A DNA stretch of 20,382 nt, taken from assembly GCA_017386965.1 (NCBI GenBank), contig JAFOGE010000063.1, forward strand, positions 1 through 20,382. The letters run 5' to 3'. This document shows positions 6,794 to 14,258 of the stretch, piece after piece. Both the position numbers and the translations under genes were made by a program. The DNA comes from Clostridia bacterium. GTDB taxonomy: Bacteria; Bacillota; Clostridia; Oscillospirales; CAG-272. The notes beneath the pieces were generated by a model. That model was given only the letters and a program-made list of their open reading frames with translations. It was not told where the DNA came from and did not search any database. Each line of letters begins with the position of its first letter. The first letter of the stretch is position 1.

Positions 6794-8410
6794 ATGACAA
6801 ATACACCCTCCCTCAAAAAAGAAGGCAGACAAGGCGTTTTTGGCGTTCTGCAGCAGGTTGGACGTGCCTTTATGCTTCCGATCGCGCTGCTCCCCATCGC
6901 AGGCCTGCTCCTCGGCGTTGGCGCATCCTTGACCAATACCACCATGCTTGAAGCATACGGGCTTCTTGGGCTGATGGGGCCGGGAACCTTCCTCTACTCC
7001 GCCTTCACCCTGCTCTCCTCGGTCGGCACGGTCATCTTTGAGAATCTTCCTCTCCTGTTTGCGCTTGGCGTTGCTCTGGGCATGGCCAAGCACGAAAAAG
7101 GGACCGCAACGCTTTCGGCCGCCATCGCCTTTCTCGTTATGCACATGACCATTCATTCCCTGCTCTCGATTGGGGGGATGCTGGAGGACAACACCCTGCA
7201 CGAGGGAATGATCACAAGCGTCGTTGGCATTGAATCCCTGCAAATGGGCGTCTTCGGGGGCATCCTCGTCGGACTCGGCGTGGCTGCACTCTGCAACCGC
7301 TTCTATAAGATCCGTCTGCCCAACGTCATCTCCTTCTTCGGCGGTGCTCGCTTCATCCCCATCATCTCCACGCTGGTCTATATTCCCGTTGGGATTCTGA
7401 TGTTCTTTCTCTGGCCCTACGTGCAAAACGGAATCTACGCGCTGGGAGATCTCGTCCTGCGGTCAGGCTATGCGGGAACGCTGATCTACGGCTTCATCGA
7501 GCGCATTCTCATTCCCTTCGGACTGCATCACGTCTTCTATCTGCCCTTCTGGCAGACCGGTGTCGGCGGATCGGCCATGATCGACGGCGTATTGGTGTAC
7601 GGTGCGCAAAACATCTTCTTCGCCGAGCTTGCCTCCCCCTCTGTCGCCGCCTTTTCTGTGTCCGCCACGCGATTTATGAGCGGAAAATTCCCTCTGATGA
7701 TCTTCGGCCTTCCCGGTGCGGCACTTGCCATGTACACCTGCGCACGCACGGAGCGCAAAAAGGTTGCAGGCGGTCTTCTCCTCTCGGCCGCGCTGACCTC
7801 TATGCTGACGGGCATTACCGAGCCTCTGGAATTCACCTTCCTCTTCGTCGCGCCCATCCTCTACGTGATCCATTCCCTTCTGGCGGGGCTTTCCTATATG
7901 CTGATGCACGTCCTGCAGGTAGGCGTCGGAATGACCTTCTCGGGCGGCTTGATCGACCTCTTTCTCTTTGGCATCCTGCAAGGGAACGCCAAGACGAACT
8001 GGATCTTTGTTCCGATCGTGGGCGCCGCCTATTTTTTGCTCTACTTTTTCCTTTTCCGATTCCTGATCCGCCGAAGGAATTACGCCACGCCTGGACGGGA
8101 GAGTGAGGGAGAGGAAACCAAGCTCTACACACGCGCAGACTATAACGCAAAGGATACCAAGAAGGGCAACACGTCCCTTTCCGAGCAGATTCTTGAGGGC
8201 CTTGGAGGACGGGAGAATCTGGTGTCGCTCGATTGCTGTGCCACACGTCTGCGTGTTACGGTGAAGGATGCCGGACGCGTTTCCAAGGAGCAGCTTCAAA
8301 GGAGCGGGGCGGCCGGTGTGATCTGCAAGGGATCGGGCGTGCAGGTCATCTACGGTCCTCGCGTTTCGGTCATCAAGAGTGAACTGGAGGACTATTTGGA
8401 AAGTCTGTAA
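6794..8410 (+). CDS. PTS glucose-family IICB permease
   Basis: Integral membrane transporter that imports and phosphorylates a hexose. The 538 residues open with the IIC domain (about ten hydrophobic segments, residues 18-428), including IPFGLHHVFYLPFW (240-253) and the signature GITEPLEFTFLF (340-351) typical of the glucose/GlcNAc/maltose superfamily. A hydrophilic linker (about 428-460) leads to the IIB domain with LDCCATRLRVTV (479-490), where Cys482 aligns with the phosphorylated cysteine of LDACITRLRV. The extra adjacent Cys481 replaces the usual Ala. No IIA domain is fused; the separate IIA gene lies just upstream. The substrate may be glucose, glucosamine, GlcNAc or maltose; sequence alone does not decide. 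A terminator follows. Confidence 0.92.
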   Translation: MTNTPSLKKEGRQGVFGVLQQVGRAFMLPIALLPIAGLLLGVGASLTNTTMLEAYGLLGLMGPGTFLYSAFTLLSSVGTVIFENLPLLFALGVALGMAKHEKGTATLSAAIAFLVMHMTIHSLLSIGGMLEDNTLHEGMITSVVGIESLQMGVFGGILVGLGVAALCNRFYKIRLPNVISFFGGARFIPIISTLVYIPVGILMFFLWPYVQNGIYALGDLVLRSGYAGTLIYGFIERILIPFGLHHVFYLPFWQTGVGGSAMIDGVLVYGAQNIFFAELASPSVAAFSVSATRFMSGKFPLMIFGLPGAALAMYTCARTERKKVAGGLLLSAALTSMLTGITEPLEFTFLFVAPILYVIHSLLAGLSYMLMHVLQVGVGMTFSGGLIDLFLFGILQGNAKTNWIFVPIVGAAYFLLYFFLFRFLIRRRNYATPGRESEGEETKLYTRADYNAKDTKKGNTSLSEQILEGLGGRENLVSLDCCATRLRVTVKDAGRVSKEQLQRSGAAGVICKGSGVQVIYGPRVSVIKSELEDYLESL

Positions 8411-8425
8411 AGGACGGATAAGCAT

Positions 8426-8479
8426 CCCTCGGAAACGCATATCCTTTGCACGGAAAATGCCTTCCCGAGGGGCTTTTTT
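8426..8479 (+). terminator. Terminator of the PTS operon
   Basis: CCCTCGG (8426-8432) pairs with CCGAGGG (8465-8471) across a long interior loop, followed by GC and six T residues (8474-8479). It lies just after the permease gene and before the ackA promoter. Confidence 0.75.
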
Positions 8480-8522
8480 ATTCCTTTTTCCGTAAAAATA
8501 TAAACAAAATTGCACTTTGCTC

Positions 8523-8551
8523 TTGCAATCCCGAAGGTTATGGATTATAAT
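8523..8551 (+). promoter_or_regulatory. Promoter of ackA
   Basis: TTGCAA (8523-8528), a 17-bp spacer and TATAAT (8546-8551). The -35 hexamer is the same TTGCAA used for rpsJ. No clear catabolite-responsive (cre) site was seen between here and the gene. Confidence 0.88.
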
Positions 8552-8630
8552 ATAGGATGATAGAATGCGCAATGCGGCAGGAATTTTTCCGACCGTTCGA
8601 GCGCAACACTTTTTGAGGAGGAAATCCATT

Positions 8631-9851
8631 ATGAAAATTTTGGTCGTCAACGCAGGCAGCTCTTCGATGAAATATCAGCTCTTTGATATGACCACCGGCG
8701 ACGTCCTGGCCAAGGGCATCTGCGAGAAGATCGGCATTACCCCCACCAGCGGCACCATCACCCACAAGCGTCCCAATGCGGACAAGTACTTTGCAGAAAC
8801 GCCCGTACCGGATCACGATGCGGCAATCAGCCTGGTGCTTCAGACCCTTACTGACCCCGTCCTCGGCGTGATCAAGGATGCGTCCGAGATCGAGGCCGTA
8901 GGTCACCGCTTCGTTCACGGCGGAAAGAAGATCAAGGAGTCGGTCATCCTCGATGACGAGATCATTTCCTATGTCGAATCCATCGTTCCGCTCAACCCCC
9001 TGCACGGCCCCGCATCCCTCAAGGGCGTTGCGGCCTGCAAGAAGGCAATGCCCGCAGTTCCTCAGGTCGGCGTTTTTGACAGCGCCTTCTATGCGGAGAT
9101 GCCCGAGGAATCCTATACCTACGCGATCCCCTATGAGTGGACCGAGAAATATGACATCCGTCGCTACGGCTTCCACGGAACCTCCCACCGCTACGTTTCG
9201 CAGGAGGCGGCAAAGCTGGTTGGCAAGCCCCTTGAGGAGCTGAAGATCATCACCTGCCACCTCGGCTCAGGATCCTCCGTTTCGGCCATCAAGAATGGCA
9301 AGGCTGTGGATACCTCCATGGGCTTTACTCCCCAGGGCGGTCTTCCCATGGGCACGCGCTGCGGCCCGATCGATCCCTCCATCGTCACCTTCATGATCAA
9401 GCAGGGCTACACCGCCGACGAGGTGGACAACTACCTCAACAAAAAGTCCGGCGTGATGGGTGTTTCCGGTGTTTCCAGTGACGCGCGCGAGGTCTGGGCG
9501 GCTGTGGAGCAGGGCAATCACAGAGCTGAGCTGGCTATGAACCTCATCATTCACTATGCAAGACAGCTCATCGGAAGCTACATCGCAGAGATGAACGGCG
9601 TGGACGTCCTCGTTATGACCGCAGGTCTTGGCGAGAACGACAACCTCGTCCGCAACGGCATCTGCACCAACATGGAGTACCTCGGCATCAAGATCAACGA
9701 GGAGCTCAACCTCAACGCCCCCCGCGGCTCCCTGCTCGATCTGACGGCAGAGGGCTCTCGCGTTAAGGTTCTCGTCATTCCCACCGACGAGGAGCTGATG
9801 ATCGCAAAGGACACCGAGGCACTGGCAAACAAATTCTACGAGAACAAGTAA
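8631..9851 (+). CDS. ackA: Acetate kinase
   Basis: Converts acetyl phosphate and ADP to acetate and ATP in the cytoplasm, the energy-yielding last step of acetate fermentation. The 406-residue product has the N-terminal VNAGSSSMKYQLFDM, GHRFVHGGKK (conserved Arg), VFDSAFYAEMPEESY (catalytic Asp), YGFHGTSHRYVS, the nucleotide-binding CHLGSGSSVSAIKNGK, GLPMGTRCGPIDPS (conserved Arg) and LVMTAGLGENDNLVR. Length is normal. The ATG at 8631 is chosen over an upstream in-frame start (8565) because GAGGAGG (8615-8621) precedes it at 9-nt spacing and the protein begins as family members do. It is monocistronic: its own promoter, and a terminator 10 bp after the stop. No pta gene is next to it. Confidence 0.97.
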   Translation: MKILVVNAGSSSMKYQLFDMTTGDVLAKGICEKIGITPTSGTITHKRPNADKYFAETPVPDHDAAISLVLQTLTDPVLGVIKDASEIEAVGHRFVHGGKKIKESVILDDEIISYVESIVPLNPLHGPASLKGVAACKKAMPAVPQVGVFDSAFYAEMPEESYTYAIPYEWTEKYDIRRYGFHGTSHRYVSQEAAKLVGKPLEELKIITCHLGSGSSVSAIKNGKAVDTSMGFTPQGGLPMGTRCGPIDPSIVTFMIKQGYTADEVDNYLNKKSGVMGVSGVSSDAREVWAAVEQGNHRAELAMNLIIHYARQLIGSYIAEMNGVDVLVMTAGLGENDNLVRNGICTNMEYLGIKINEELNLNAPRGSLLDLTAEGSRVKVLVIPTDEELMIAKDTEALANKFYENK

Positions 9852-9860
9852 AACATAAAA

Positions 9861-9899
9861 AAACGAATGGCGTCGAAGTAATTTCGACGCCATTCGTTT
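9861..9899. terminator. Bidirectional terminator between ackA and the convergent DUF4234 gene
   Basis: A 17-bp perfect stem, AAACGAATGGCGTCGAA (9861-9877) with its complement (9883-9899), around a 5-nt loop. It has T residues on the 3' side of both strands, so it can end ackA (plus) and the 10831-9935 pair (minus). Confidence 0.93.
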
Positions 9900-9934
9900 T
9901 CGATACGGTTTTCAAACATGGATCTCCAAAGGAA

Positions 9935-10345
9935 TCAAACGGTGAAGGTAGTCATGCGCACGTTGTAATCCTCGCAAACCGCATTGGTGCTCTTGAGGTA
10001 GAGGTGCAAACCGTAGAGAGAGCCAACGCCGCACACCAGCGCACCAACCAGATACCAAAGCAGGAACTTGGCACCGTCGATCTCGACGGCAACGTTATTC
10101 CGCTTACCGTACGCGGAAAGACGCTCTGCCGTTGCATCGTACCAAAAGATGGAATAGATACCGCAGGTAACAAGACTGAGCAGCAAAAGCTTAATCAAGC
10201 CGGCCGTATGCTTTCCGTCCTCACGACAGGCCTCGTTGATGTCTGCAGCAAGCGAATGAATGAAGAAAAGATCATAGCTGCCGCAGGTTATAAGGCTGAG
10301 AAGGATGTACTTTAAGAGTCCGCGATCTGTTGTCAGTTGTTTCAT
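9935..10345 (-). CDS. Small DUF4234-type membrane protein
   Basis: A 136-residue membrane protein of unknown function. Two tandem segments share a pattern: LLKYILLSLITCGSYDLFFI (about 10-29) and LIKLLLLSLVTCGIYSIFWY (about 50-69), each followed by an alpha-helical ADIN/AERL stretch; this internal duplication with L-x-T-x-G-x-Y-x-x-F/W is typical of DUF4234. A third hydrophobic region lies at about 94-115. The start is the ATG at 10345, with AAAGGAAA just upstream; a longer in-frame start at 10396 has no ribosome binding site. It lies 51 bp downstream of the DUF2752 gene on the same strand, likely one operon. The family name is recognised from motif pattern only. Confidence 0.78.
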   Translation of the reverse strand: MKQLTTDRGLLKYILLSLITCGSYDLFFIHSLAADINEACREDGKHTAGLIKLLLLSLVTCGIYSIFWYDATAERLSAYGKRNNVAVEIDGAKFLLWYLVGALVCGVGSLYGLHLYLKSTNAVCEDYNVRMTTFTV

Positions 10346-10396
10346 AAAAGGGTTTCCTTTCGTTGTGTTTTTATCTGATAGCCTTGCGGCGATCAT

Positions 10397-10831
10397 TCAG
10401 GAGGAAAGCAGTCCCTGCAAAAAGCGAATCGCTCGGCCGACGAGGCCGTCTGCAGGAGAGCAGGACAGGACGGGATCCTGTATAACGAGCATGCGGAGGA
10501 GATAAACGCCAAGCATTGCCGCAACAAAGCCCCAAACGACACAGCGGAAGGCAAGCATATTCTTCCTTCGGAGAATGGGGAGTACCGCGAGCAGGATGGG
10601 AAGCAAGGGCCAGAGCGGATGATAGGAAAAGGCCGCCCCGAGATCCCATCGAAGCAGGGACACGTAGGCACGGGTCATGCCGCAGCCCGGGCAGGAAATT
10701 CCCGTGACCAGCTTGATCGGGCATGGGATGTGCAACAAATACATCCCTGCCACGAAAAGTCCAAGAATGCAAAGCAAGCGGATCGACTCTCCGTGCGTAT
10801 TCCAAAAGCGTAAAAAGCGGTTCGTTTTCAT
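10397..10831 (-). CDS. DUF2752-family membrane protein
   Basis: A 144-residue membrane protein with the DUF2752 signature CPIKLVTGISCPGCGMTRA (about residues 37-55) followed by AFSYHPLWPLLP. Three or more hydrophobic segments (about 22-36, 77-92, 102-120) flank the cysteine motif. Function is unknown for the family; the conserved cysteines suggest metal or redox binding, which is inference. The ATG at 10831 is chosen because the product then begins MKTNRFLRF; no strong ribosome binding site is visible, and an in-frame TTG at 10849 would add six residues. A consensus promoter lies upstream. The DUF4234 gene follows; such small membrane proteins are often found side by side. Confidence 0.82.
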   Translation of the reverse strand: MKTNRFLRFWNTHGESIRLLCILGLFVAGMYLLHIPCPIKLVTGISCPGCGMTRAYVSLLRWDLGAAFSYHPLWPLLPILLAVLPILRRKNMLAFRCVVWGFVAAMLGVYLLRMLVIQDPVLSCSPADGLVGRAIRFLQGLLSS

Positions 10832-10872
10832 TGTGAAATCCAAAATCAAATCAGTATTTCTCTTTCCTTTCC

Positions 10873-10901
10873 ATTATACCCTTCTTTTGGCGTTTTGTCA
10901 A
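10873..10901 (-). promoter_or_regulatory. Promoter of the DUF2752-DUF4234 pair
   Basis: On the minus strand TTGACA (10896-10901), 17 bp, TATAAT (10873-10878): a perfect consensus. It diverges from the nucleotide-hydrolase operon promoter at 11021-11049, with about 120 bp of AT-rich DNA between them. Confidence 0.92.
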
Positions 10902-11020
10902 TCGAATTTTTCTTCTTTCCGCATTTTTTCGCAAGGCGCAAAGACCAATCTGCCGCAAACAACGAGCTGCCCCTTTTCATATAGAAGTCTGCCAATTTTT
11001 GAAAGGCAAAATGAAATCCA

Positions 11021-11049
11021 TTGACAAAACCGTCGAATTGTGATATACT
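11021..11049 (+). promoter_or_regulatory. Promoter of the nucleotide-hydrolase operon
   Basis: TTGACA (11021-11026), a 17-bp spacer and TATACT (11044-11049), with TG just upstream of the -10. It precedes the ATG at 11086 and should drive the four genes up to 14998. Confidence 0.9.
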
Positions 11050-11085
11050 ATATATCCGACACAAAAATTTTATTGGAGGTAACGT

Positions 11086-12309
11086 ATGCTCAAATACGAA
11101 AGTCTGTCTAAGACCCTTTCCGAACAAATCGAATACGAAAAGCAGACGGGTACCTTCGCTCGGATCGGCTTTGATAATCGGAAGGTCGTTCGCAGAAACA
11201 CCGTGAAAACGGACGTGCCCTCGATCTGGCGCCCCACCTTCGTTCACGACATCGACAAGATCATGCACTGCCCCTACTACAACCGCTACACCGACAAAAC
11301 GCAGGTCTTTTCCCTGATCAAAAACGATGACATTACGCGCCGCAGTCTGCACGTACAGCTCGTATCCCGCATCGCGCGCACCATCGGTCACGCACTCAAC
11401 CTCAATCTGGATCTGATCGAGGCCATCGCCCTGGGACACGACATCGGACATCCCCCCTTCGCGCACACGGGAGAACACTACCTGGACGAGCTCTATTCCG
11501 CGCACACGGGACGTCATTTCTATCACAACATTCATTCCGTGCGCGTTCTGGACCGTATCTTCCCCTTCAACATCACACTGCAAACGCTCTCGGGGATCGC
11601 CAGCCACAACGGCGAGCAGGAGCTGGAGGAATACCGCCCCATCCCCCTTGATAGCTTTGAGGAATTCGACCGTATGATCGAACGGTGCTACGAGGATCGC
11701 CTCTACACCGCCAATCTCCTTCCCTCCACTCTCGAGGGCAGCGTGGTCCGCATTGCGGATATCATTGCCTATCTCGGCAAGGACCGTCAGGACGCCGCGC
11801 GCGTCAAGATCGTTGACGAAAACGCCTTTGTAAACGAGGATATCGGCTCCATCAATGCCGAGATCATCAACAATCTCGTGGTCAACATCATCGAAAACAG
11901 CTACGGCAAGCCCTATATCAAGCTGGACCGCAAGCACTTCAAGGCCTTGCAGGCCTCCAAACGGGACAATTACTGCATGATCTACGACAGTGCCGCCACG
12001 CGCGCCAAGCTGGATCTGACTGCAAAGCCCATGATGGCCGAGATCTACGGCCAGATGCTGGAGGATCTGACGCACAACAACCGCTATTCCCCCATCTTCA
12101 CCCACCACCTGGACTGTGTGGACAAGGTGCATTACAAACGCAATACCCCCTACCAGAGCGAGGAGCCCAACCAGATCGTGGTGGACTATATCGCCAGCAT
12201 GACGGAAAATTACTTCATCGAGCTGCATCGCTTCCTTTTCCCGAACAGTGATCTGAAGGTGAAGTTTCTGGGGTATTTTGACGACCCTACCTCCGCAAAT
12301 ACGAAATAA
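11086..12309 (+). CDS. dgt: HD-domain deoxynucleoside triphosphate triphosphohydrolase (dGTPase-like)
   Basis: A cytoplasmic HD phosphohydrolase of the dGTPase family, expected to cleave dNTPs into deoxynucleoside and triphosphate. The 407 residues show RPTFVHDIDKIMHCPYYNRY then DKTQVF (about 49-75; family: R-x-x-x-R-D-R-x-R-I-x-H ... KTQVF), RSLHVQLVSRIAR with the first metal ligand His89, the HD pair in ALGHDIGHPPFAHTGE (His118, Asp119), SHNGE (about 179) and the last ligand Asp in VRIADIIAYLGKDR. GGAGGT (11075-11080) precedes the ATG. First gene of an operon; the DHH phosphoesterase starts 15 bp after its stop. Exact nucleotide preference is not readable from the sequence. Confidence 0.88.
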   Translation: MLKYESLSKTLSEQIEYEKQTGTFARIGFDNRKVVRRNTVKTDVPSIWRPTFVHDIDKIMHCPYYNRYTDKTQVFSLIKNDDITRRSLHVQLVSRIARTIGHALNLNLDLIEAIALGHDIGHPPFAHTGEHYLDELYSAHTGRHFYHNIHSVRVLDRIFPFNITLQTLSGIASHNGEQELEEYRPIPLDSFEEFDRMIERCYEDRLYTANLLPSTLEGSVVRIADIIAYLGKDRQDAARVKIVDENAFVNEDIGSINAEIINNLVVNIIENSYGKPYIKLDRKHFKALQASKRDNYCMIYDSAATRAKLDLTAKPMMAEIYGQMLEDLTHNNRYSPIFTHHLDCVDKVHYKRNTPYQSEEPNQIVVDYIASMTENYFIELHRFLFPNSDLKVKFLGYFDDPTSANTK

Positions 12310-12324
12310 GAACGAGGAAAGCTT

Positions 12325-13269
12325 ATGTTTGAACAGGTACTGCAGGAGATCCGCGCGCATGACAGGATCATCATCCACAGGCACACGAATCCCGACGGCG
12401 ACGCGCTTGGAAGCCAGATCGGCTTGAAGCACATCCTGCGAGAAAACTTCCCCGAAAAAGAGATCTACACCGTTGGCGATGCATCCCGTCGCTACGGCTT
12501 TATGGAGGATTCCAAAACCGACGAGATCGAGGATTCGCTCTACGCGGATGCGCTCGCCATCATTCTGGACACCTCCGCACGCTCGCTCATCAGCGACGAT
12601 CGCTATACCAAGGCAAAGCGAACCGTCCGCATCGATCACCACATCTTCTGCGAAAAAATCGCGGACGTAGAGGTGACCGACACCTCCTTTGAAAGCTGCT
12701 GCGGACTGATCGCGGCCTTTGCCATGGAGTGCGGCCTGCGCCTGACTCCCCTGGCCGCAAAATCCCTCTACACGGGTATGATCACCGACTCCGGACGCTT
12801 CCGCTACGATTCGGTGACCTCCCAAACCTTCCGTATGGCCGCCTTCCTGACCGAGCAGCCCTTTACCACCACCGACATCTACCGCAACCTTTATGCGGAT
12901 GACTTCTCCTTTATTCGGCTGCGAGCGCAATTCATTCTCAAGATTCAATTCACCGAGAAGCGGGTTGCCTATATCTACACGACCGCAGAGGAAGTAAAGG
13001 AGCTGGACGCAGATCTCTTTTCGATCTCGCGCGGCATGGTCAACACCATGTCCGATATTCGCGGCGTGGATATCTGGGTCAACTTTACCGAATCCGAGGG
13101 TGGCGTTCTCGCAGAGCTTCGCTCCTCGGTCTATAACATCAACCCCATCGCCGTCAAGTACGGCGGCGGAGGGCATGCCAAGGCAAGCGGCGCGACCCTG
13201 AAGAACCGCGAGGAGGCCATGCAAATGCTCGCTGACCTCGACGCCTTGACCGCAGGAGGTGCAATATGA
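12325..13269 (+). CDS. nrnA: DHH/DHHA1 phosphoesterase, NrnA-like (copy 1)
   Basis: Bifunctional oligoribonuclease/pAp phosphatase type: degrades nanoRNA from the end and removes the 3' phosphate of pAp, in the cytoplasm, with Mn. The 314 residues hold the DHH-domain motifs HRHTNPDGDALGS (His20, Asp24, Asp26), ILDTS (Asp82), RIDHHI (Asp104, His105, His106) and TGMITDSGRFRY (Asp155), then a DHHA1 domain ending in YGGGGHAKASGA. All motifs of an active enzyme are present. GAGGAAA (12313-12319) precedes the ATG. Its stop overlaps the start of the next gene by 4 nt (ATGA), and that gene is a paralogue. The symbol is by family; cyclic dinucleotide or linear dinucleotide hydrolysis is an alternative. 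Confidence 0.9.
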   Translation: MFEQVLQEIRAHDRIIIHRHTNPDGDALGSQIGLKHILRENFPEKEIYTVGDASRRYGFMEDSKTDEIEDSLYADALAIILDTSARSLISDDRYTKAKRTVRIDHHIFCEKIADVEVTDTSFESCCGLIAAFAMECGLRLTPLAAKSLYTGMITDSGRFRYDSVTSQTFRMAAFLTEQPFTTTDIYRNLYADDFSFIRLRAQFILKIQFTEKRVAYIYTTAEEVKELDADLFSISRGMVNTMSDIRGVDIWVNFTESEGGVLAELRSSVYNINPIAVKYGGGGHAKASGATLKNREEAMQMLADLDALTAGGAI

Positions 13270-14258
13270 ATCGTGATTTGATGCAAAGCATCCTGCAAAA
13301 GATCAAGGAATACGACCGCATCCTGCTCTTCCGTCACACACGCTGCGACGGTGACTGTGTGGGAGCCACGAAGGGACTGGCACGCATCCTTTGCTTGACC
13401 TATCCCGATAAGGAGATCCGTATCCTCGACGGCCAAAGGTCGGAGTACCTCTCCTTCCTTGGCTATGATGAAGCCCCCGACGTCCTGTCGGACGAGGAAT
13501 ACGCATCCGCCCTTGGCATCGTTCTCGATACGGGAACCGAGCGCCGCATCTCCAACCCCAAATATGCGCTTTGCCGAGAAATCGTCAAGATCGACCATCA
13601 CATCGACCGAGAGCCCTACGGAGATCTCTCCTGGGTGGAGGAGCAACGCTCCTCGACCTGCGAGATGGTGGTTCACTTTTACGACACCTTCCGCACGGAG
13701 CTCAAGATCGATCTGCAGGCGGCAACCTACCTCTACACGGGTATGGTAACCGACTCCGGACGCTTCCGTTACCGTGACGTATCCGGCGACACCCTCCGTT
13801 GCGCAGCAATTCTGCTGGATCTGGGGGTGAATACCGATCAGCTCTATGCGCAGCTCTATATGCAGGACTACGATGCCCTCAAATTCAAGGCTCACGTCCT
13901 GAAAAAGATGAAAATTACCGAGAACGGTGTGGCCTATCTGCACGTCACGCGCGCCATGCAGCGCCGTTTTCACCTTTCGCATGAGCAGGCAGGAACGGCT
14001 GTGTCCTCGCTGGATGCCATCAAGGGCAGTCTGATCTGGATCGCCTTTATCGACGGCATGGGCAAGGATCGCGCCACCCGTGTGCGCCTGCGCTCCCGAT
14101 TCGTCACCGTAAACGAGGTTGCCGAGCAGTTCCGCGGCGGCGGACACGAATGCGCAAGCGGTGCCACCGTGTACGGCAAGCGTGAGATTCGCGCCCTGCT
14201 CCAAATGGCCGACGAACGGCTCAAGGAATACAAGGAAACACACGAGGGATGGCTATGA
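13266..14258 (+). CDS. DHH/DHHA1 phosphoesterase, NrnA-like (copy 2, diverged paralogue)
   Basis: A second NrnA-type enzyme (330 residues) directly after the first, sharing its domain order. Motifs: FRHTRCDGDCVGA (His24, Asp28, Asp30; the usual Pro before DGD is Cys), VLDTG (Asp88), KIDHHI (Asp110, His111, His112), TGMVTDSGRFRY (Asp163) and the DHHA1 glycine motif FRGGGHECASGA. The metal-binding residues are intact, so it is probably active, but the two copies are clearly diverged, suggesting different substrates (for example nanoRNA versus pAp or cyclic-dinucleotide products; inference). It starts by ATGA overlap with copy 1, with AGGAGG just upstream, and overlaps surE by 4 nt, so translation is coupled. 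Confidence 0.88.
   Translation: MNRDLMQSILQKIKEYDRILLFRHTRCDGDCVGATKGLARILCLTYPDKEIRILDGQRSEYLSFLGYDEAPDVLSDEEYASALGIVLDTGTERRISNPKYALCREIVKIDHHIDREPYGDLSWVEEQRSSTCEMVVHFYDTFRTELKIDLQAATYLYTGMVTDSGRFRYRDVSGDTLRCAAILLDLGVNTDQLYAQLYMQDYDALKFKAHVLKKMKITENGVAYLHVTRAMQRRFHLSHEQAGTAVSSLDAIKGSLIWIAFIDGMGKDRATRVRLRSRFVTVNEVAEQFRGGGHECASGATVYGKREIRALLQMADERLKEYKETHEGWL

Noticed and set aside
7463..8650. A 395-codon minus-strand frame opposite the PTS permease and the ackA promoter.
   Set aside because: It crosses a terminator and a promoter and is antisense to a clear IICB protein.
10846..13224. A 792-codon open frame on the minus strand across the dNTPase and first NrnA gene.
   Set aside because: The plus-strand genes carry catalytic motifs, ribosome binding sites and operon overlaps. 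The antisense frame shows no domain and runs into the DUF2752 promoter.
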